NCBI RefSeq assembly: GCF_033473495.1
Contig: NC_088936.1
Coordinates: 3,410,001 to 3,474,000, forward strand
DNA length: 64,000 bases
Source of the DNA: Cercospora beticola
Taxonomy: Eukaryota; Ascomycota; Dothideomycetes; Mycosphaerellales; Mycosphaerellaceae
Direction of reading: 5' to 3'
Shown here: positions 32,630 to 42,300 of the stretch, piece after piece
Position numbering within the stretch: the stretch's first letter is position 1
How the letters are laid out: each line of letters begins with the position of its first letter
The notes under the pieces: generated by a model
Seen by the model: the letters and a program-made list of their open reading frames with translations, nothing else
Told to the model about the DNA's origin: nothing
Database searches by the model: none
Translations under genes and position numbers: made by a program

Positions 32630-34088
32630 TCGGGCACAGCACCCCGTACCAATGCAGAGATGATCATGCTGAACATTCCCATCTGGTGCCAGACGGAAAC
32701 CGGGCTCGATATTGCCGTCGGGGTCTCGATGGTGTCGGGAATACCCGTAGCGATTGAGGCCATTGCGATTGTAGCCTCTCTGATCGAAGCCATCATGATC
32801 TACACGATTGTTATTAGCACCATGATTATCAGCGGGCTTGAAGATTCCTCACTATAACCTTCCATATCATAGCCTTCTCGATCCCGTCCAGCTACATCCC
32901 TTCCTTGTCGGTTGTAGCCTTCTTGGTTACAGCCGAAGATATCAAATGTGAGTCCATCTTGGTCGTAGTGGTCAGGATACCAGCTGCGAGGAATCCCAAA
33001 TCTGTCACGTCCGGCACGATCGAAGAGATAGATGTCTTGCAACAGGTTAGCAGTCAGTCGGCGAGTCTCGAGCGTACAGGCACTTACCATAGCCTCCCGC
33101 GTCATAACCTTCTCTGTCTCTTCCCTCGCGATTGAAGCCCAAATCGTCTGTACTCGATTATCAGCATGAAATTGCAACGACCACGATGGACCGACGTACC
33201 AAAGCCCTCTCTGTCGTACCCCTCACGATCGACACCATCTTCGTCAAACCCATCTGCACCGTAGATTTGCTCTTCAACCTCGAATTGATCAGATATGATT
33301 GGGTTATGCACCAGCCAATGTATTCCATCACGATCGAGGCCTGTAGCAGGATCATAGCCGTTCTGATTGAAGCCATCGGCATCATATACCGGTGCTTCGT
33401 TTTTTGGGCAAGCGACCTGACAGGTATACCAGAACTCGCCCCAGCGCCGCCCGCAGCACAGACAGAACTCTGTCCCGCATGTGCATCTCATATGGTTGCA
33501 CGCGGACTCCTTGGTGATCCAGACACCGCAGTCCAGACACTGTCGAGTCAACCAGCGATCTTCTGGTGGTATGGAGTCGAGGTCGGCAGAGATATTTGGA
33601 TCGGTGGAAGGAGTGAGGCAAACGTGAGTCCGAGAGCGGTCGATCAGGTGAAGTTTGCAGAGTCTGCATGTTGGCTTGTTGCAGTGTGGGCAGATAATCC
33701 GATCGTCTTGAGTGTATAGTCTGGGACTGAGGAATTGTGACACACCGTAGAATCGGAGGCAGGACTCGTGGTTGCAATATATTCGTTCGGGTCGTGGAGT
33801 GCTGTATTCCTCGAGTTTGGCCTCGAGGCGCTGATGCAAGATTGCGTCGTCAGGGTCGGTCGAAGCCAGTAGGTGCTGTAGTAAGAAAGCGATAGTGATT
33901 GGCGAGCAGCCGTTGCCGCCGCAGCGTATGGGGTGGCAGCTTTCGTCAGCTAGTATCGCTCGAATACCACTGCGAAGGCACTCCAAACAGATATGGTGGT
34001 AGTCGCAAGGGCAAGGAACCACCGTGACCTGATCGCCGCCCTCCGCATCTTCGCAGACGAAGCAAGTACGCACTGTCGAGGTAGACAT
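32387..34088 (-). CDS. RBR (RING-IBR-RING) E3 ubiquitin ligase with pentapeptide repeats
   Basis: Exons 33200-34088, 33088-33147, 32853-33035 and 32387-32799; introns 52, 52 and 53 nt, all phase 1; 514 aa. RING1 begins C9/C12 and runs through C34/C37. The IBR has C105, C110, CPHC (133-136) and CRLCKLH (141-147). RING2 is CLDC (184-187) followed by catalytic Cys197 in ACNHMRC at the same spacing as the Ariadne/HHARI active site. RBR ligases accept ubiquitin on that Cys before transfer to substrate. Residues about 235-430 consist of X-[DN]-x-x-G pentapeptides. A Cys-containing C-terminal domain follows (GMGCAACRLMF, DDDSVCEACTM). The final 15 residues (LKCCSPMEWAVQLAD) come from the frameshifting tandem duplication. 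The undisturbed frame would instead end in ERRANHGW at 32169. Confidence 0.85.
32744..33386 (-). repeat. Pentapeptide-encoding repeat array X-[DN]-x-x-G
   Basis: Within the RBR gene the coding sequence reads as pentamers such as YDADG, FDEDG, VDREG, YDREG, FNREG, RDREG, YDAGG, YNRQG, YDMEG, FDQRG, YNRNG. One run has eight consecutive units and another ten. All three introns cut the codon of the second residue (D or N) of a unit, and exon 2 (60 nt) is exactly four units. Confidence 0.85.
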
Positions 34089-36221
34089 GGTTTCGACTGG
34101 CTTCAGAGTGTGGAGTTGCAGTGGTTGTCAAATGTTGGTGGTGCTGCGAAGTTGAGCCGCTGGTGGAAGACCATAGGCTGAGGGAAGGTGAATCTGTAGC
34201 TGGTGAATGATCGGATATGTCGGCCGATGCATATGATGGCATGACTATTTTTACATCTTTCACATGCAATTCTCTGAGTGAATGCGTCGCAGAGCTCGCA
34301 GAGGGGCAGATTCTAGACGCCATGTTGTATAGTTTTCTCAACAATGGATGTTGTGTATAGGAATTGGGGTCCAAGTCTTCGCACTGTGCTGCTGCCTCGT
34401 CTCCTGGTTATATTTTCTTGAGCTGAATCGCATCTGCTATCGCGGCGAAAATGCAGGCAGCTGAAGGTGGCGGAAATATGTATGAAGAGAAGTGTCGTAC
34501 GAGCATGTTTGCTGCCGAATCTGTTAACGCCTGCACGTGCATCGTGCCAACCAAGTTGGATTGCCAGTAATGTTTGGCAGCAGGCCTCGAGGCGCCAGCA
34601 AGTTTGGTGTCAAACGATCTTTTGGGAGCAGATCACACCAGGGCCTAGCCGAAGGAGGTGAGTACGCTTTATGATTTCGGAGAGAGGAATCGTTTTCTCA
34701 TTTGCTTTTGCCTTGACATCAAACTCATCGCTCTAAGAACGGCTGGTCGCAGACAGCTGTACGCAGCGCACTATTGACCACAGATAGGCTGATGAGCAAA
34801 GAGGCCTCCATTTCTTTGGAGTAGAATATGCTGTCCGGCAAACGGTCTGGATATTCCCGGCCTTGACCACTTGATTTATCATGTGGGTTGGTGTGAAAGG
34901 AAGAGCTCGGCAACGCATACACGATCATATTGCAAATGTAACTGTCTGCAAGTACGGCCTGGTTTGTCATTGCATCGCGGTGGTAGCCACTGCTACCTTC
35001 ATGTCGTGACTGCTGGGTCAAGCTGCTTTCGTCCGATGTTGCGGGACCCGAGGCCGGTCACCCATACTCTCCTGTATTGAGTTCAGGCATTCATGTCCAA
35101 TTGCAATTCATGCAGTCCCGAACGGGTAGAGAGAGACATTCGTGCTGAGGAGTAGAGGGAGAGACAAAAGGCGCGGACTGTGGCTGTGGGCAGTCGGCCG
35201 ACGATCGGCGCTGCAGATCGTGCTTGGCGAGCCTTCGTCTTCGTACTACTGAACGCGTCTCCGTAACATCGTCTGCCGTAACCATCTCGTGTTTCATTGG
35301 AATGGCTTCAAAGCGTGCCCGTTTTCGTGTTCATCATCGTGGGCTCGAAGCACAATTAACACGACCTCAATGAACCCAGTTCTCACGCGCCACGGAATTG
35401 TTCAGTCACGCCATGAGCCGTATGATCCGACGGTCGTCGGTCCAGCTTGCCCGGATGGTAAGGAAATATCAGCAAGATGTCAAATACATGGAACAGCTTG
35501 CAGCCGTGCCGTCGATGGCGAACGTCAGCTTATACCTCCTCCCACCCACAAGTGTCTGGACTGGCCAATGCACCGGAAACACCAGGCGCAGCAGCCAAGC
35601 CTCGCCCTCGCCCTGGCATTTTTGCGAGGAGAAGTTTCGAGCACAGTTTCAGTAATCAAAGCCAAGCACATTGCCACGCAACTTATGCTCCAGGTGCAAA
35701 CGTTACAGAACGGTGCAATCTTTGCAATTAAGGAGAGCAGGACCCAGAAGTAATTTTGATCTTATATTGAACAGAAAGGGGTGGTATCGATCTGCCTCCG
35801 CTACCGCGTGTAGACTCCGCGTGTACATGCATCCCCATCCGACCACTCAAACCGACCAGCCTCGTCGCCAGATTCGTACACCATGCAGAGCACAGCAGCG
35901 CTGTAAGACGACGATTGGCTTCGCCACATGGGTTGTGCACGAATGTCACCAGGTTTCGACAGTCTCCCGCTCTGCTTACGTCTTGAGAACGTGCTCTTCC
36001 GAGAATCTAGCGCGACCAAAAATCCGAGAACCCGCCGTCTTCACTGCTAATTCACCGCCTAGTGCTATATGTAGATCAAGTCTTCACACTACATCGCTCG
36101 CTGCTTCATCTATACAGCTTCCCCTCCTGCAGCATCTGACCTTAGTTCCAAATACATCCCGTATCCCATATTTTCCTTGTTTGGCAGTCACCTTCCTAAG
36201 CATCACAGCCACATCACCGCC
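34089..36221. other. Intergenic, 2.1 kb
   Basis: Divergent flank of the RBR gene and the next (+) gene. The best frames (35289-35753 +, 35671-36393 +) have no domain or plausible composition. No repeat or RNA gene recognised. Confidence 0.4.
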
Positions 36222-36794
36222 ATGTACAGCTTATTCAACTCATCGTCCAGCTCCCTGTCAGGCAGGAACGGCCAAGCTGAGCGCCGGCATCGCAACTCCA
36301 TCGACAGGCACTCTTTGCAACCTCTTGTCCACGACCATGGCACTGATGAGAGACGCTATTACCGAAGTGCGGAATTCCAGCAAGCGCTGGTAGAAGACCA
36401 AATGCAACGAGCTCAGACACCGCCACTTGCACTGTCACCTCAAGTCGAACAACCAAGACGTCGTCTGTCTCGGTACAGCATTCACAGAAGAAGCACTGCA
36501 GGATCCCGATCATCCGCGTCACTGATGATGCTCGACGTATCTCCAACCATCTCCGAAGATGGGAACCAAGAAGACTCCGAACAACGAGAACACCTCGGCG
36601 GCGAACCTGATGTCCCATGCTCACCATATTCTTCAATTGTCGCGACCGAGCAAAAATCTCCGGCAAGCACGGCAGGTTCTAATCATAGTTCCGTACCGGA
36701 GCCACGACCGATGACCAAGCACCTCGTTCCCCGCATTCACCTTAATGGCGTTGCCCCTCTTCTCAAGCGGATGAGAAGCATTCGAAACTACTGA
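36222..36794 (+). CDS. Hypothetical disordered protein, 190 aa
   Basis: Intronless; start at 36222 (CGCCATG context) rather than the upstream alternative. Not recognised. The product begins MYSLFNSSSSSLSGRNGQAE and is Ser/Arg/Gln-rich, with patches typical of phospho-regulated proteins (RRRLSRYSIHRRSTAGSRSS). It ends with a basic segment LVPRIHLNGVAPLLKRMRSI. No signal peptide, membrane helix or cysteine cluster. A second Ser-rich frame (36818-37129) follows 23 bp after the stop in another frame, so an unrecognised intron joining them is possible. Confidence rests on composition and Kozak context only. Confidence 0.55.
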   Translation: MYSLFNSSSSSLSGRNGQAERRHRNSIDRHSLQPLVHDHGTDERRYYRSAEFQQALVEDQMQRAQTPPLALSPQVEQPRRRLSRYSIHRRSTAGSRSSASLMMLDVSPTISEDGNQEDSEQREHLGGEPDVPCSPYSSIVATEQKSPASTAGSNHSSVPEPRPMTKHLVPRIHLNGVAPLLKRMRSIRNY

Positions 36795-37253
36795 GAATGA
36801 AAAGACAGCTCTGAAAGATGTCGCAATCGAGTGAGGTCGGCAGCGAGGAGAGTGCAGAATGCTCGAAGGATTCATGCAGCCGAGTCTCCACATCTGTGGT
36901 GGAGAACGGGTTGAAAGCTGAGAGCTTGTCTGTCAATAAGCTCTTCTTTGCATCCAGTCTCAGCGGCCTCGCTGCACAAGTACAGCCAAACAGAAGAAGC
37001 CATCTGAAGCTCGTCGCTTCCAGAAGCAGACACCGCAATCCTGGTTGGGATAACAGTGCTCCCACTACATTACACAGGAAGCGGCAAAGCTCAGTCAGCA
37101 GACGCATTGAGACAACGCTGGAATCCTGAAGTCGTACAGTACAGTGACTCACGCAAGCAAACCTCAAGATAATATTGGAGAGTTTCCATGTCTCATTGAA
37201 CATTAGCCAATGCTGTCGATCGATACACCAGGCTACAAAACTTCACAACTACG
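36795..37253. other. Intergenic, 459 bp
   Basis: Contains the Ser-rich 103-codon frame 36818-37129 (+), which I do not call independently, and the 5' flank of the methyltransferase gene. Confidence 0.35.
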
Positions 37254-37913
37254 ATGGACAACCCCAGAACAATCAACTCCGAAGCCTACGACCACGTCGC
37301 AGAATGGTACCTAGACTGGTCAAACAGCACCCCATCTCCACGCCAACGCTATACAGAAAAAGTCCTACAAAATGCCAAATCCATCCCCAAACCCCGTATC
37401 CTCGAACTCGGCTGCGGACCCGGCGTTCCCATAACCAAAATGCTCCTAGACCGCGGCGCCGAAGTCATAGCAAACGACATCTCCGCCAAACAAATCCTCA
37501 TGGCAAAAGAACGCTGCCCAGACGCAACATTCATCGCAGGAGACATGTCCGAACTCGCTTTCGAGCCAGCAAGTTTCGACGGCATCACATGCTTCTATGC
37601 GATTTTTCATCTCCCGCGAGAGGATCAGAAGACTATGCTTGCGAACATTCACTCGTGGTTGAGACCGGGTGGGATGTTGGTGTTTAATACTGCGACGGTT
37701 GATGAGGAGGAAATTCATGGGGAGATGATGGGGCATGGGATGTTTTGGAGTAGTTTTGATACGGAGGGGAATAGGAAAATGGTTGAGGATGCTGGGTTTG
37801 GAAGAATTGAATTGGAAGTTTTGGAGGCGGGGGATGGGAAGTTGGATCCGAGTGATCCGGATTATGGAGTTAAGTTTTTGTGGGTTGAGGCGAGGAAGAA
37901 GGGCGAGCTTTGA
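37254..37913 (+). CDS. Class I SAM-dependent methyltransferase
   Basis: Intronless, 219 aa. Motif I RILELGCGPGVPIT lies at about residues 46-59, with the post-I acidic region VIANDISAKQILMAKERC (about 71-88), then the motif IV-like FDGITCFYAIFHLPRED and GGMLVFNT. Small size and lack of extra domains point to a Methyltransf_11/25-type enzyme acting on a small molecule; substrate unknown. Starts at the ATG at 37254 in the sequence ACGATGG. Codon use shifts from C-ending in the first half to G/T-ending in the second half (after about 37600), which is unusual for one gene. Convergent with the small gene at 38042. Confidence 0.88.
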   Translation: MDNPRTINSEAYDHVAEWYLDWSNSTPSPRQRYTEKVLQNAKSIPKPRILELGCGPGVPITKMLLDRGAEVIANDISAKQILMAKERCPDATFIAGDMSELAFEPASFDGITCFYAIFHLPREDQKTMLANIHSWLRPGGMLVFNTATVDEEEIHGEMMGHGMFWSSFDTEGNRKMVEDAGFGRIELEVLEAGDGKLDPSDPDYGVKFLWVEARKKGEL

Positions 37914-38041
37914 GATTTTGAGGAAGTAATTTTGGGTAATGTAATTGGATATTCTCAATGGACTTCTGGCATTGAGGTGTTATATGGTATCGCTACTGTT
38001 TGTGTCATGTCGTATCTCGTGAGATTCGTTGGGGTATTCAT

Positions 38042-38331
38042 CTACTTCGTCGCACCGCCTGGCACGTTCTTGTTGATTTGGCCGTCGGCGAATTTGTTGA
38101 TCTTGTCGTCGTACTTGTCGCCGAGACCTGCGCGGTCGGTTGCGTTGTCGATTTCTGGATGAGATGTTAGTGGTTGTGTTTGTACTGGTAACAAATGAAG
38201 AACTTACGGGTGTGGCCGACACCGCTGATGCCCTTCTCGATGCCAGACTGCTGGCCGCCAGCACCGGCGTTTCCGCCAGAGGAGCTACCGCCCTTGACTG
38301 CGTTCTTGGCCTTGTCGAGGAGTCCAGACAT
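38042..38331 (-). CDS. Small hydrophilic protein resembling bacterial MT0933-type 'antitoxin' repeats
   Basis: Exons 38208-38331 and 38042-38154, intron 38155-38207 (53 nt, phase 1), 78 aa. It begins MSGLLDKAKNAVKGGSSSGG, continues with QQSGIEKGI and TDRAGLGDKYDDKINKFADG, and ends NKNVPGGATK. The LLDKAK...GDKYDDKI pattern resembles small fungal and actinobacterial proteins annotated as MT0933-like antitoxins; the similarity is by eye and does not imply a toxin-antitoxin role here. No Cys, signal peptide or membrane helix. A TATATAT stretch at 38428-38434 lies about 97 bp upstream. Abundant small proteins of this kind are often stress- or spore-associated (inference). Confidence 0.75.
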
Positions 38332-39313
38332 GTTGAGTTGTGGTTGATTTGTTGGTTTGATGGGTTTGTATGTAGTAGTAGTGTTGCTTGATGACCAAAT
38401 TGCTTTACCTTGGGGTCAAGGACTGTGTATATATCTACAGCACACCATCAGTAACGTCATGTCCCTCGTTTGGTTCGATCCATCCTTTGCCAACTCTTGC
38501 AGTGATCCTGCCAGGTTGCGGGATGTATCACTGGCCAGAACATGTTTATGCCGCTGCGGGTCTGAGTGGTTGGTACCACTGATTGCGTGCTATCGGGATT
38601 GCGAGTGCGAGGCAATGACATGCGTCTGGTTGATCATGACGATGGGTGCTCCACAGTGTACCTGTGAGCTTCGTAGCTGAGCTCTGGAGCTGTTTCCCTG
38701 ACATTGAGGCCTCAGGAGAGAGGCTTTTGTGAGACTGAGAGAAGAACTAGCCGGTAGCTTCTACAACAGGTGGAGTACTGTGCGAACAGAGGCACAACTC
38801 GGTGGCGTAGATGGGTAGCGATAGTTGTCGAGAAGTCGTAAAGTCGTAGAGAAGTAGAATGATGTCATTGTAGCCAATGCCGCTCGATTGATCTACTGAA
38901 GAAGACGATTCCAAATGCATCGCAGCACTCGCTTGCTGATTCATAGCTCATATGCAGTGTGCTAATCATCGATGGTAGGGACTCGTCACACTGATTGAAT
39001 ACTTTCTGCTTCGTGAGAGGGAGGGCAAAGGCATGGAAAGAAGAGATGGGATCGAGTGTCGGGACAACGTTAATGCGTGCCGATCCTTCCGAGACTGACC
39101 ACATCTTACGCGTCGCGTCTCCAAACTTTCCCAAGGTTTCGACCTCCAACTCCATCTCTTTTGAGCCCACTGCCGTCGAAAACGCCACACAAGGAAAAGA
39201 GTCTCACGCAAATGCTCAGAAAGGAAGAGTTGCTTTCATTCGTACAGTCGTTAATCAATGCTCAGCCCGCCACCGGAACCCCAACATATGAAAGGCGCGA
39301 CGGCGCGTATCAG
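38332..39313. other. Intergenic, about 1 kb
   Basis: Includes the putative TATA element (38428-38434) of the small gene. A 107-codon minus-strand frame (38865-39188, product beginning MAFSTAVGSKEM) has acceptable composition but no homology I recognise. Confidence 0.35.
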
Positions 39314-42300
39314 CTAAGCAGAAATGATCTCCCACTCACGGTTGCCCTGGAAGGCTCCCTCGTTGCTCTCGGCCTTGCCGGAACCATATCCCTTGGCCGA
39401 CCACTTCTCGACCCCTTCAACACCCTTGAGTGAGTCGCCAAACGTCCTGAACAGCTGCGCGTTCAGCGACTCGTATCCCTTGTACTCCCTGGGCCAGCTA
39501 CCAAGACGTTGATATGCGAGCTTCAACAGACGCATATGCCACTTGACGAGCTGGCCGCGTTGCGAAGCACTGAAGCCAGAGCCCGCATTGGCCTGATGAT
39601 CTCCGGTGCCATCGTGATGGATGCCATGCTCTGCCAGAATCTGAGCAGCGCTGTCATCGTCATCAACGTCTCCATCGACATCGCCACTAGTAGCATCAGA
39701 CTGCAACCAGCGCAGGATATCCTCGTGTACGATGATAGCTTTTCTGAAGTGGTCTGCGGCAAGGCCTGCAGAAGACTTATCGCTCGTCTCTTTCTGGTAG
39801 TTTTGACCAATGGAGGTGTACAGCTCAGCCAGCAGGCCATATGCTTCGAGGGTGGCGGGGTTTCGGACGCCGTTGACGCGACGGAGGTTGTAGGCGATGT
39901 CTTCGGCGAGGCGGAGGGCCTTGATTTGTCGGCCGGCGAGGTAGCGAGCGCAGATGAGACGGCGACCGAGGAGGAGCAGGACATCGGGAGCCCACTTCTT
40001 TTGTGCTTCGCGGGTGGTCCAAAGTTCTGTCAAGAGCATCTACAGTCTTGGTCAGTATCATGATGAGTCCTAGGCGCAAGTAGCTACTTACCTCTAGGGT
40101 GTCGTAATCCTGCTGTTCGCCCAACAGAGCGATGAGCTCGTTCAGCTCCTTCAATGGAACTTGGGCAAAGTTGATCTTGTCCTCTCGGCAGATGACAATG
40201 ATGTCTTTCACGATCTTGTTGGACAGCTGCAGCAGCTTCTTGCGAAGTTCTGGATCTGGGCACTTGTTCTCTCCACGTCCATCGAGATACGATGCGAGCT
40301 CGAATCCTCTGGCGATGCCCTTTGATCCGCGGTAACCCTTGCGGTGCTGAGCGTACATGAAGGTCATCTTCGCGATGTCGTGCGCATCCGCGAATTGGTT
40401 GTTGTCGACCAGCTTCTTCAAAGTGGCATTCGAGGCCAGGATGACAGCACGGACGAAGTCAGTGCACTTGCGGTTCGAGATGTGCTCCAGAATGCCCACA
40501 ATGAAGTGGCGTGGCGAGTCCTTGCTCAGAAGCTGCACACTGGATGCCTCTCGCTGAACGAATATGTCGACGCACTGTTGGTCAACAGAAGCAATGAGAC
40601 CAGAGCGGCTGGCGAAGCGCAGCAGATGTCGGAGTGGAGCTGCAGCAAGGAGCAGCTTATCGAGTGCTGCTTTGCTTTTCACCAGCTGCTTGAAGTTGCC
40701 GTACATGAAGGCTTCCGCAGTCAAGCTGGCCATGATCTCGGATAGCGTGATCTTGAGATCCTTTCGCAGCTGGTACTCCAAAACAGCGAGGAAGAAGAGA
40801 GAAGCATGGCTTGCCTCAACAACGCTCCAGCTAGAGCTAGATCTCTTCTCGCGAACGACCAATTGGTAGTGCAGCTCCTCAACGGTCTGAGTGCACTGCT
40901 GGACCAAGTTGGCTGCCTGGTATGTCTGCACAAGCGACATCGCAGACTCGTACATCCTCTCCGAGGAAGTCTCCTTCTGGGCAATGGTGATGACTGCGGT
41001 GTTGAGTTCCTTCACTGCAACCTCGGTCTTGCTCTGTTTGACGTAGAGCAAGGAGAGCTCGCGCAGGCTGCTCAGCGTCTCTTCGTGCGAATAGGTGTAC
41101 TTGCTCTTCTTCTCGGAGAACTGCTCCTCATAGATAGAGACGGCCTTGGCGATAGTCTCGGAACTGGCGGAAGAGGACGAGGAGTGGAAGATGCGCTTCT
41201 TGTACAGCGTTGTCAGGCTTGAGCGAAGTTCTGACAACTCGAAGTGGCTGGAAGACGAAGATGATTCCGACTTCGACGCGCTCCTGGAGGCCTCTTCGTA
41301 GAGAGCAATGGACTCCTCAATGCGAGACTCGCTCTGCTGCGTGACGCGTGCCAGCGCAACAGTGGCCTCGATCGCAATGGTCGATGTTGCGCCAAACACG
41401 GTCTTGGTGGTCTCTCGGTACTGGCTTGTCACCTGGAGAAGAACCTCGTAGTCGGCTTTGGTCTCTTCCAGGCTCTGGTAGTAGCGCTCGTACAGAGTCG
41501 AGACGAACTTGGTCTCAGAGAACGACTTGAACTCCTTGTGCTTCTGCACGAAAGTGGTCCAGATGATCGCATAAGCAGCGACAGCATCGCTGTATCTGCG
41601 CTCCTCCCAGTACGACTCGGCAACAATGATGGCAGCATCCATTGCGCGGACGTGTACCGTGGTGGAATCCTTGTTCAGACTCACAACAATTTGCTGGTAG
41701 TACTCCAACCAGTATGGGTGGCTACGTGCATGAGCTCTGCATCGCGATCCCAGCTCGTACAAGATCGTGATCGTAGTCTCGTGGCTCGGGCCCAGCGTAC
41801 GGCGGTAGACCGCGAGCAGCTCTTGGTACACAGCGATGATCTTGCTTGGATGGCCGCGTCTCTGGTAGAAACCAATGATCAAGCTCTTCGCCTTCTCCAG
41901 CAAGGTCGTGTCCTTAGTGTTCGTGAGGGATGCTCGATAGAGTCTCACATAGACATCCTCGGCCTTCTCGAACTGGCGCTGCAGAATGTAGACTTCTGCA
42001 AGTCTCTCGACAAGCTCGATCGACTCCTTGTGGAACGAAGAAGCAATCGTTACCTCGTGGACAGATCTGGACATGAAAGAGCTCCAAGTTCGCTCAAGCG
42101 TAGATTGAATGACCGAGACAGCTTGAGAATACTTCTTCTCTTCAACGTATCGTGCCGTCAAAGTCTTTGCCAACGTGAGACTCGAGGACTCAACACTTTT
42201 GCTCTTGTTGCTGATGAGCAGATGGAACATCTCATATTGCTCATGGCTGGACGTGGACGAAGTGCTGCTGGAGTCCTTGGTGGCCTGTGTCAGAGCTTGG

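Noticed and set aside
36818..37129. 103-codon Ser-rich (+) frame just after the hypothetical gene at 36222
   Set aside because: Could be an extra exon or gene, but no splice signal joining it was convincing and no homology is recognised.
38865..39188. 107-codon minus-strand frame with moderate composition
   Set aside because: No signal peptide, domain or splice support; not enough to call a gene.
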